Below, piece after piece: positions 41,682-48,125 of a stretch of DNA of 48,125 bases. The translations under genes and the position numbers were made by a program. The notes below the pieces were generated by a model. It ran no database searches. It was not told the DNA's origin and saw nothing but the letters and a program-made list of their open reading frames with translations. Origin of the DNA: Telmatospirillum sp. (lineage in GTDB: Bacteria; Pseudomonadota; Alphaproteobacteria; Rhodospirillales; Magnetospirillaceae); the NCBI GenBank assembly GCA_031291415.1, contig JARLJB010000296.1, positions 1-48,125 of the forward strand, in the 5' to 3' direction. The stretch's first letter is position 1. Every line of letters starts with the position of its first letter.

Positions 41682-42701
41682 TTATGGTTGAGCGGGGTGA
41701 TGGCCGGCGGACGAACCCAACTCGCCGCGGAACGGGCGGGCCAGCAGATCGTGAATGGTCTCTTCGATGCCGCATCCGCGATACAACAAGCCGGCGACCG
41801 CCTCGCAAATCGGCATTTCGACCTGAAGGGCGGCGGCAAGTCCGGTCACCGAAGCGGCCGTGGCCACGCCTTCGGTGACCGAACGGCGGGAGGCAAGGAT
41901 TTCGTCCAGGCTTTTCCCTTCGCCAAGAGCAAACCCCAGCGAATAGTTGCGCGATTGCTGCGACGAGGCGGTAAGAATCAGATCGCCGAGGCCGGACAGC
42001 CCCATGCAGGTTTCCGCCCGCGCGCCCTTGGCGACGGCCAGCCGCATCATTTCGGCCAACCCCCGGGTGATCAGCGCGGCCCGGCCGTTGTCGCCGAACC
42101 CCAGGCCTTCGACCACGCCGCAGGCGATGGCCAGCACATTCTTCACGGCGCCACCCATCTCGGTGCCGGCGACGTCGTCGGTCAGATAGGGCCGGAAGTT
42201 CTGTGTTCCGATCTTTTCGACCAGGGCAAGGCCCAGCGCCCGATCCCGGCAGGCCAACGTTATGGCCGTCGGCAGACCTTTCGCCACCTCGATGGCAAAC
42301 GTCGGACCGGACAAAACCGCAAGCGGCGCGGCCGGCAATTCCGCCGCCACCACCTCGCTCATCGTGGCGAAACTGGCCGTCTCGATGCCCTTGGCGCAGA
42401 TTACCGCCGGCAGATCAGAGCGCCAATGCGGTTGCAATTGCCGGCAAAGGCTCCGCAGGAATTGAGCCGGGGTCACCAGCAGCACGGCATCGGCGTCGGT
42501 TGCCACCGCCAAATCGCCGGTCGCTGTCACGCCGGAAAGATCGATGTCGGACAAAAACAAGGGATTGCGGCCGTTTCCGGCGATGCCGTCGATTACCTCC
42601 CGCTCGTGCGCCCACAATACGCAATGATGCCCCGCCCGGTTCAGGATGGCGGTCAAGGCGGTTCCCCACGCTCCGGCTCCGATGATACCGAATTTTGCCA
42701 T
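41682..42701 (-). CDS. gpsA: Glycerol-3-phosphate dehydrogenase [NAD(P)+]
   Basis: 339 residues. The N-terminal dinucleotide motif is GIIGAGAWGTALTAIL. The family signature VLSGPTFAIEVAKGLPTAI, the catalytic lysine in AGTEMGGAVKNVLAIACG, and GLSGLGDLILTASSQQSRN follow. It reduces dihydroxyacetone phosphate to sn-glycerol-3-phosphate for phospholipid synthesis. AAGGGAG is 12 bases before the ATG. Transcribed with YciI and EVE. 121 bp of non-coding DNA separates it from tsaD. Confidence 0.96.
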   Translation of the reverse strand: MAKFGIIGAGAWGTALTAILNRAGHHCVLWAHEREVIDGIAGNGRNPLFLSDIDLSGVTATGDLAVATDADAVLLVTPAQFLRSLCRQLQPHWRSDLPAVICAKGIETASFATMSEVVAAELPAAPLAVLSGPTFAIEVAKGLPTAITLACRDRALGLALVEKIGTQNFRPYLTDDVAGTEMGGAVKNVLAIACGVVEGLGFGDNGRAALITRGLAEMMRLAVAKGARAETCMGLSGLGDLILTASSQQSRNYSLGFALGEGKSLDEILASRRSVTEGVATAASVTGLAAALQVEMPICEAVAGLLYRGCGIEETIHDLLARPFRGELGSSAGHHPAQP

Positions 42702-42822
42702 GACCGACTTATGCTCCCTTGATCAGCTTCGCCGTGAACCACCGGCCTTGGTCGTTTATGCCTCTCGCCCGGCCTTGCGACAAGGACGGAAACCGGAAGA
42801 CGCGCCGATAGACCTCAGGCCT

Positions 42823-43875
42823 CTAGGCCTTGACGCCCGCACCACGTAATTGTTTCGCCTGCGGATCGAGCGGCCAGCGGGGACGCGGCGCGAAGTCGAG
42901 ACCGTCGCTTTGACCCAGGCGAAAGCGTTCCAGGCCGGCCCAGGCGATCATCGCGGCGTTGTCGGTGCAAAGGCGCTGTGGCGGCACCGCCAAACGGAAG
43001 CCGGCCTCCGCCGTGATGCCGGCAAGAGTCTCGCGCAAAAGCGCATTGGCGGCGACGCCGCCGGCCACCACCAAGGTGCCCGGTCCGCCATGGGTGGCGG
43101 CAAACAAACCCATCGCCGCGCACGTCCGATCGGCAATGGCGTCGGCCACCGCGATCTGAAACGCCGCCGCGATATCGCGGCGGTCCTCCAGCGACAGGGA
43201 TGGCTGCTCGGCGATCAGAAGGCGCACGGCATTCTTGAGACCGGAGAAGGAAAAATCGCACCCCGGCCGGCCCTTCATCGGACGTGGCAGGGAAAAGCGG
43301 GTGACATCCCCTTGGGCGGCCGCCTGCTGCACCGCCGGTCCACCGGGATAACCGAGATCGAGCATCTTGGCGACTTTGTCGAAGGCCTCGCCGGCCGCAT
43401 CGTCAATGGTCGCTCCCAGGCGCCGATAGTGGCCGACCCCTTCCACCGTCAGCAACTGGCAATGACCGCCGGAGACCAACAACAGCAGATAGGGGAAAGC
43501 GAGTCCCTCGGTCAGCCGCGCGGTCAGCGCATGGCCTTCCAGATGATTGACCGCGACGAACGGTTTTCCCGACACCGCCGCGATCGCTTTGGCAGTCATC
43601 ACGCCGACCATCACGCCGCCGATCAACCCCGGTCCGCCGGTCGCCGCAATGGCGTCCATGTCGGCAAAGCTGGTGCCGGACCGCGCCAAAGCCTCGGCAA
43701 CCAGATGATCGAGATGATCGAGGTGAGAGCGCGCCGCGATTTCCGGCACCACGCCGCCATAGGGCCGATGTTCGTCGAGTTGCGATAGAACGACGTCGGC
43801 CAGGATGGTGCGGTCGTCCCGCACAACGGCCGCGGCGGTTTCGTCGCAACTGGATTCGATGCCGAGAACGATCAC
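42823..43875 (-). CDS. tsaD: tRNA N6-threonylcarbamoyladenosine synthase subunit TsaD
   Basis: 350 residues from a GTG at 43875 with AAGGAC nine bases upstream. Features: [13 protein letters not shown], the iron-binding H111 and H115 in [22 protein letters not shown] and the GGVAAN-like [17 protein letters not shown] nucleotide loop. With TsaB and TsaE it transfers the threonylcarbamoyl group to A37 of ANN-reading tRNAs. Head gene of the minus-strand block leading to gpsA, divergent from hemC. The 134-bp gap between the two is probably the shared promoter. Confidence 0.97.
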   Translation of the reverse strand: MIVLGIESSCDETAAAVVRDDRTILADVVLSQLDEHRPYGGVVPEIAARSHLDHLDHLVAEALARSGTSFADMDAIAATGGPGLIGGVMVGVMTAKAIAAVSGKPFVAVNHLEGHALTARLTEGLAFPYLLLLVSGGHCQLLTVEGVGHYRRLGATIDDAAGEAFDKVAKMLDLGYPGGPAVQQAAAQGDVTRFSLPRPMKGRPGCDFSFSGLKNAVRLLIAEQPSLSLEDRRDIAAAFQIAVADAIADRTCAAMGLFAATHGGPGTLVVAGGVAANALLRETLAGITAEAGFRLAVPPQRLCTDNAAMIAWAGLERFRLGQSDGLDFAPRPRWPLDPQAKQLRGAGVKA

Positions 43876-44009
43876 GTCTGCTCTGTCCTTCGCAAGGCCG
43901 CCCGATCGACGGGTGGAACCGTTTTCCCAGTTTATTGAATTGTCATAACCACGACGAGTGCCTTCACTACCCCCTTTCCATGGGTCGTTCCAACGCCTAA
44001 AACAACGTT

Positions 44010-44960
44010 ATGACCGAGATAACTCCGCTTCGCATCGGCACCCGCGGCAGTCCGCTGGCGCTTGCCCAGGCCTACGAGGTGCAGGCGCGCCTCGCGGTCG
44101 CTCATCCCGATCTCGCCCGACCCGGCGCCATTGAGATCGTCGTCATCAAGACCACCGGCGACGTGGTGCTCGACCGTACCTTGGCGGCGATCGGCGGCAA
44201 GGGACTGTTCACCAAGGAAATCGATGAAGCGCAACTGGAAGGCCGGGTCGACATCGCTGTCCACTCGATGAAGGACGTGCCGACCGTGCTGCCGGACGGC
44301 ATTGATCTGCCTTGCATTCTGGAGCGCGAGGATACGCGCGACGCTTTCGTCTGTCTCAAGGCCAGCCGTCTGGCCGACCTGCCGGCCGGCGCGGTGATCG
44401 GCACCGCCAGCCTGCGCCGCGGAGCCCAGATTCTCTATCGCCACCCCCATCTCCGGGTTGAACCGTTGCGCGGCAATGTGCAGACCCGCATGCGCAAGCT
44501 GGAGGAAGGTGTCGTCGACGCCACCTTGCTGGCCATGGCCGGCCTGCGCCGGCTGAAACTGGCCGATCGTGTCACATCGGCCCTGGAAACCGAAGACATG
44601 TTGCCGGCGGTGGCGCAAGGCGCCATCGGCGTCACTTGCCGAGCCGGCGATGCAGCCGCCCATCGGTGGCTGGCGCCCCTCGACCACGCAGATTCCCATC
44701 TCAGGGTCCTGGCGGAGCGTGCCTTTCTCACGGTGCTTGACGGATCTTGCCGGACGCCCATCGGCGGACTGGCGGAACTGGCGGGCGACCAGGTGACGTT
44801 CCGCGGCCTCGTCATCCGGCCCGATGGCAGCCAGGCGCACGAATTGCGGCTCACCGGCCAAAGGTCGGACGCCGAAGCGATCGGCCGGACGGCCGGCGAA
44901 CAACTGCTCGACCGCTGCGGCCCGGACTTCTTCGATTTCAAGGCGGAGCAGGGCAGGTGA
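44010..44960 (+). CDS. hemC: Porphobilinogen deaminase (hydroxymethylbilane synthase)
   Basis: 316 residues. RIGTRGSPLALAQ, the substrate loop with D89 in HSMKDVPTVLP, GTASLRRGAQIL and RGNVQTRMRKL are present. The dipyrromethane cofactor attaches to C247 in DGSCRTPIGG. It polymerises four porphobilinogens. The stop overlaps the hemD start in a GTGA. No strong ribosome binding site is seen before the ATG. Confidence 0.97.
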   Translation: MTEITPLRIGTRGSPLALAQAYEVQARLAVAHPDLARPGAIEIVVIKTTGDVVLDRTLAAIGGKGLFTKEIDEAQLEGRVDIAVHSMKDVPTVLPDGIDLPCILEREDTRDAFVCLKASRLADLPAGAVIGTASLRRGAQILYRHPHLRVEPLRGNVQTRMRKLEEGVVDATLLAMAGLRRLKLADRVTSALETEDMLPAVAQGAIGVTCRAGDAAAHRWLAPLDHADSHLRVLAERAFLTVLDGSCRTPIGGLAELAGDQVTFRGLVIRPDGSQAHELRLTGQRSDAEAIGRTAGEQLLDRCGPDFFDFKAEQGR

Positions 44961-45682
44961 GATCGGGTCGGGCGCTGGTGACACGGCCGCGCGACGATGC
45001 CGAAAGCATCGCGCAGGCTCTTACCGAGCGCGGATTCGACGTCCAGGTGGAACCGCTTCTGCAAATCGTTTTCCGGCACGACGATACGCCGTCCCTTGAT
45101 GGCGTGCAGGGATTCCTCGCCACCAGCGCCAATGGCGTCCGGGCCCTGGCAATGGCCTGCCCGCGGCGCGATCTGCCGCTCTGGGCGGTCGGCGACTCCA
45201 CCGCCCGCTGTGCTGAAACACTGGGCTTTCGGCCTGTCGAAAGCGCCGGTGGCAACGTCAACCACTTGGCCGAACTGGTGACAAGGCAGGTCGATCCAAA
45301 ACAAGGCGCCTTGCTGCACGCCGCCGGTAGCACCGTGGCCGGCGATCTGGCCGGCATTCTCGGACACCGCGGTTACGAGGTGCGGCGCGCCGTGCTTTAC
45401 GAGGCCCATACGGCCGATGCCTTCAGTGCCCCGCTGCTGGCGGCGCTCGACGGGCAGGAGCTGGCGCTGGCGCTGTTTTTCTCTCCCCGTACGGCGGCAA
45501 CCTTTGCTACGCTGACCTTGGCGGCCAAGCGCGAACAGGCCTGCCGGGCGATCGATGCTTTTGCCTTGAGCCCGGCCGTCGCGGAACGTCTCGCCCGACT
45601 GCCCTGGCGACAGATCCATGTCGCTCGCCGACCCGATCAGGCGGCCCTGCTGGCCGCCATCGATGCCCAAGCAGGACACTGA
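44957..45682 (+). CDS. hemD: Uroporphyrinogen-III synthase
   Basis: 241 residues from a GTG at 44957, eight bases after GGAG and overlapping the hemC stop as GTGA. The frame is open further upstream but that part lies inside hemC. HemD is poorly conserved in sequence, but the pattern fits: ALVTRPRDDAESIAQALTERGFDVQVEPLLQI, FLATSANGVRAL, WAVGDSTARCAETLGF, RAVLYEA and FFSPRTAATF. It closes and inverts ring D of hydroxymethylbilane. The hemC-hemD-hemY order supports the call. Confidence 0.93.
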   Translation: MRSGRALVTRPRDDAESIAQALTERGFDVQVEPLLQIVFRHDDTPSLDGVQGFLATSANGVRALAMACPRRDLPLWAVGDSTARCAETLGFRPVESAGGNVNHLAELVTRQVDPKQGALLHAAGSTVAGDLAGILGHRGYEVRRAVLYEAHTADAFSAPLLAALDGQELALALFFSPRTAATFATLTLAAKREQACRAIDAFALSPAVAERLARLPWRQIHVARRPDQAALLAAIDAQAGH

Positions 45683-45685
45683 GCC

Positions 45686-46864
45686 ATGCTGCGCTTCATC
45701 ACTTATCTTATCTGCCTGGGCCTGTTGATCGCCGGAGCCGTCTGGCTGGCCGACAATCCCGGCGCGGTGGCGGCCGACTGGCTTGGTTGGCGGATCGAGA
45801 CGTCGGTTCCGGTGCTGTTGGCGGCGCTGGCCATCATCGTCATCATCTTCACGCTGGTTTTCCGCCTGCTCCTGCGTCTGTTGCGCTGGCCGTCGGCCTG
45901 GAGCGCAGCGCGGCGGCAACGCCGGGTCCGCAAAGGCTACCTGGCCTTGACCGATGGTCTGGCGGCGATTGCCGGTGGTGACGCCAGGGCGGCAGGGAAA
46001 TTGGCCGGCCGGGCCGAAAAGCTGCTGGCCGATCCAGCCCTGACACGGCTGTTGTCGGCGCAGGCCGCTCAGTTGACCGGCAAGGATGAGGAGGCCCGCA
46101 GCCAGTTTACGGCCATGCTGGAGCGGCCGGAAACGGCGGCGCTCGGCCTACGCGGGTTGCTTCGCCAGGCGCTGGAGCAGGGAGACGACGAGGCGGCGAT
46201 CGATTTGGCCTCCCGGGCCAGACGGATCAGTCCGGCCGACCCCTGGCTGGTCGACACCCTGGAGGACTTGCTGATTCGTCACGGCCGGCTGGAAAACGCC
46301 GAAGAGCTGCTCGACGACGCGATCCGCCGCAAGGCGCTGACCCGCGACGCCGGTCTGCAACGCAAGGCCCATGTGTTGCAGGAACGGGCGACGGCTGCCG
46401 AAGCGCAGGGCGACGCCCGGTCGGCAATGGATTTCGCTCGTCGCGCCCTGAAGACCGATCCGACGCTGACCGCCGCTTCCGTCTGCCTGGCCCGCCAAAT
46501 GGCGGCAGCCGGAAAGATACGCCAAGCGACCGCCGTTCTCGAAAAGGCATGGGGGCGTCAGCCCGAACCCTCGCTGCTCGCCGCATTCGACGCCCTGGTG
46601 CCAGGCCAAGACCCGCTGGCCCGCGTGCGGCGTCTGGAAAAATTTATCGCCGGCCGGCCCGACGACGTGGATGGCCATCTGCTGCTGGGCGAGGCCTGCT
46701 TCGCGGCCAAACTGTGGGGCAAGGCCCGCGGGCATCTGCTCGCCGCCGCCGAGGCCCGCCCGAATGCCGCGACATACCGCCTGTTGGCCCGCCTGGAACA
46801 GGCGGAATACAACAACGCGTCAGCCGCCCAGGCCTGGCTCGACAAGGCCGCCGCCAATCCGTAA
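45686..46864 (+). CDS. HemY-type membrane TPR protein
   Basis: 392 residues. Two N-terminal membrane helices (about 4-22 and 43-67) flank a short LGWRIETSVP segment, the HemY_N signature. About eight TPR-like helical pairs follow (ARSQFTAMLERPETAALGLRGLLRQALEQGDDEAAI, LEDLLIRHGRLENAEELLDDAI, ASVCLARQMAAAGKIRQATAVLEKAW and others). It begins three bases after the hemD stop. In enterobacteria HemY/HemX proteins follow hemCD, but an enzymatic role in haem synthesis is not established. An assembly or protein-contact role is likely. Confidence 0.9.
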   Translation: MLRFITYLICLGLLIAGAVWLADNPGAVAADWLGWRIETSVPVLLAALAIIVIIFTLVFRLLLRLLRWPSAWSAARRQRRVRKGYLALTDGLAAIAGGDARAAGKLAGRAEKLLADPALTRLLSAQAAQLTGKDEEARSQFTAMLERPETAALGLRGLLRQALEQGDDEAAIDLASRARRISPADPWLVDTLEDLLIRHGRLENAEELLDDAIRRKALTRDAGLQRKAHVLQERATAAEAQGDARSAMDFARRALKTDPTLTAASVCLARQMAAAGKIRQATAVLEKAWGRQPEPSLLAAFDALVPGQDPLARVRRLEKFIAGRPDDVDGHLLLGEACFAAKLWGKARGHLLAAAEARPNAATYRLLARLEQAEYNNASAAQAWLDKAAANP

Positions 46865-46919
46865 TCGGGTGGCAAAATGGTCAAACCGCAGAAAGTGTCG
46901 TCCGATGCTTTCGCAGGAC

Positions 46920-46948
46920 TTGCATGCGACGGACGAACAAGCTAGTTT
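46920..46948 (+). promoter_or_regulatory. Candidate promoter of tRNA-Thr
   Basis: TTGCAT (46920-46925), 17-bp spacer and TAGTTT (46943-46948). Start would be near 46955, seven bases before the mature tRNA. Confidence 0.45.
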
Positions 46949-46961
46949 CGCCGCCTCAATT

Positions 46962-47036
<75 letters not shown>

Positions 47037-47043
47037 TCTATTC

Positions 47044-47075
47044 AAGGGGTTAGGCTGTAGCGGCCTGGCCCCTTT
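47044..47075 (+). terminator. Terminator of tRNA-Thr
   Basis: AAGGGG-tt-AGGC pairs with GCCT-gg-CCCCTT around a 7-nt loop, then TCCGTTT. It begins 8 bp after the tRNA. Confidence 0.6.
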
Positions 47076-47122
47076 CCGTTTCAGCAAGCACGAAGGGCGG
47101 TGACTGGTTCTCATGACGCAGC

Positions 47123-47962
47123 CTAATCGGTCACCCGATCCCAAGCCAACAGCTGGTAGCCTTTCCGCAGCATGGGCCCCATGCGCAGGATCGCCTGGCG
47201 ACTGAACTGTCCTCCCGAGGGCAGCAGGGCTCTGCTGCGGATGACCACCGTGCGGACCAAGGATCTTTGGGTTTCAGACAGGAGCGGAATGGCACCGCCA
47301 GCGCTCTGCCGCGCCAGATCAAGAGCCCGCAGGACCACAGGGTCGGCAGCTTCCGCAATCGGGACTTCGCGGTTTGTGCAGATGGAAAGATGCGGCCTGG
47401 CCGCCTCCAGAAGCTCAGGCGTCATCCCCAGCACGCGATTGAGTTCATCGATGTCCTGAATAGGCGATCCGGGTGGCCCGTAGGTCCGACCGGCGGCCCG
47501 GTAGTCGTCTTCCCCGCCGCCGTCCCGGTGTACTTTCAAGACCGGGTCATGCCAGGCCGAAATCGCCGTGGCCAAAGCCGCGGCCTGATCGGCTGGCATG
47601 GCCAGGACGCGAAACAGCGCCGAGAGCAGGATGTCGGGAGCCAGATTGGGATTGATGCGGCCGTCATCGTCCCACATCGTTACCTCGACCAGCGCGTCCC
47701 CCACCTGAACGTCGTGGCGGCGGCCATCGATATCCCATTGGAGAGTCTGATCCTTGGCGGCCAGATGGAAGACGGCGGCGAAAATTCCGCCATCGGCGGC
47801 AGCCTCGGCCTCGGCCGCAGTCACCGCATTTCGCGCGATACGAGCCTCATGGCGCCCGGCGGCGGTGATGTGAGTGATCACCAGCCCGATCGCCACCAGT
47901 CCCCAAAGAACCAACACCAGGGCGATTCCACGCTCCGCCCCACTCCTGCCTCGACCGAGCAT
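47123..47962 (-). CDS. gspK: Type II secretion minor pseudopilin GspK
   Basis: 279 residues from the ATG at 47962 behind GGAGGTG. The prepilin-like start AERGIALVLVLWGLVAIGLVITHITAAGR has the RG cleavage site and a hydrophobic helix, as in GspK. The rest has VTMWDDDGRINPNL (calcium-binding DDDG/N-x-N loop), YGPPGSPIQDIDELNRVLGMTPELLEAARPHLSI and a helical domain insert. GspK caps the pseudopilus tip in the inner membrane and periplasm. Neighbours are a porin and a tRNA, with no other gsp gene in the window. Confidence 0.9.
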   Translation of the reverse strand: MLGRGRSGAERGIALVLVLWGLVAIGLVITHITAAGRHEARIARNAVTAAEAEAAADGGIFAAVFHLAAKDQTLQWDIDGRRHDVQVGDALVEVTMWDDDGRINPNLAPDILLSALFRVLAMPADQAAALATAISAWHDPVLKVHRDGGGEDDYRAAGRTYGPPGSPIQDIDELNRVLGMTPELLEAARPHLSICTNREVPIAEAADPVVLRALDLARQSAGGAIPLLSETQRSLVRTVVIRSRALLPSGGQFSRQAILRMGPMLRKGYQLLAWDRVTD

Positions 47963-47995
47963 GCCGCCCCCACCTCCACAGGAGGAAACAGAGCC

Positions 47996-48030
47996 CCCCG
48001 CGCCGGGTGGGAGGCGGGTCCGGCGCGGGG
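47996..48030 (-). terminator. Hairpin downstream of the porin-like gene
   Basis: Perfect 11-bp stem CCCCGCGCCGG / CCGGCGCGGGG with a 13-nt loop, 20 bp past the stop of the minus-strand gene at the right edge. No T-tract follows. Confidence 0.6.
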
Positions 48031-48050
48031 CGATCAACCGGCGTTCCGCA

Positions 48051-48125
48051 TCAGAACTGATACCTGACGCCGGCCGTCAGTTCGTGAGCCTGCACCTTGC
48101 CCTTGGTGGTCTGAATTTGACCGTC
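48051..48125 (-). CDS. Outer-membrane beta-barrel (porin-like) protein, C-terminal 24 residues only
   Basis: The minus-strand frame enters at the right edge and stops at 48051. The visible end has alternating hydrophobic residues, QAHELTAGVRYQF, and a terminal phenylalanine, the signal recognised by BamA in outer-membrane barrels. Too little is present to name the family. A hairpin follows, so it is probably transcribed apart from gspK. Confidence 0.6.
   Translation of the reverse strand, partial: DGQIQTTKGKVQAHELTAGVRYQF

Overview
The window reads as chromosomal DNA of a GC-rich alphaproteobacterium, most likely of the Rhodospirillales type (Magnetospirillum/Telmatospirillum/Azospirillum relatives). 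The basis is the gene order: kdsD-lptC-lptA-lptB-rpoN-ptsN, hsp20 followed by DUF1150, gltD before gltB, an FzlA-like GST-fold protein, tsaD-gpsA-YciI-EVE, and hemC-hemD-hemY. The genus is inference. No phage, IS transposase, CRISPR array or rRNA gene was seen. Two tRNA genes are present: Leu(CAG) and Thr(CGT).

Layout. 1-7.7 kb: an aldarate (D-glucarate/galactarate) catabolic island. A minus-strand operon runs gudP-like transporter, UxuA-like TIM-barrel enzyme, gudD, garR (cut by the left edge). Next to it are a secreted beta-propeller lactonase and a divergent LacI-family regulator, with two near-identical 14-bp operator palindromes between them. 7.8-13.2 kb: an autotransporter GDSL esterase with a hairpin over its ribosome binding site, an Sfp-type phosphopantetheinyl transferase, a type II thioesterase and class I PHA synthase. 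13.3-15.7 kb: a DASS-type anion transporter and divergent LysR regulator with a perfect 22-bp palindrome between them. 15.8-17.7 kb: a glycosyltransferase, a K/P-repeat protein of unknown function and a 56-residue protein. 18.3-19.0 kb: hsp20-DUF1150. 19.06-19.33 kb: a MITE-like inverted-repeat element between two facing terminators. 19.3-25.1 kb: ptsN, rpoN and the LPS export/Kdo genes. 25.3-34.9 kb: RNase D, tRNA-Leu, an NDUFA9-like protein, a divergent UppP and glutamate synthase. 35.2-38.6 kb: FzlA-like, deacetylase and GNAT genes in overlap, a sirtuin and an LMW phosphatase. 38.7-48.1 kb: acs, EVE, YciI, gpsA, tsaD, hemCD-hemY, tRNA-Thr, an orphan gspK and a porin C-terminus.

How the genes work together. 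The first island can take sugar acids, probably including lactones opened outside the cytoplasm, import them with the GudP-like symporter, dehydrate them with GudD and reduce tartronate semialdehyde with GarR. The aldolase step is not in the window. The 19-25 kb block builds and exports LPS and links sigma-54 with the nitrogen PTS. The glutamate synthase genes continue the nitrogen theme.

Most of the window is conserved housekeeping sequence. I did not find a clear new defence or mobile system. The best leads are non-coding: paired operators, structured leaders, palindromes and a MITE-like element. Among proteins they are the UxuA-like enzyme, the K/P-repeat protein with its small neighbour, and family members with altered active-site residues (UppP-like, sirtuin, deacetylase).
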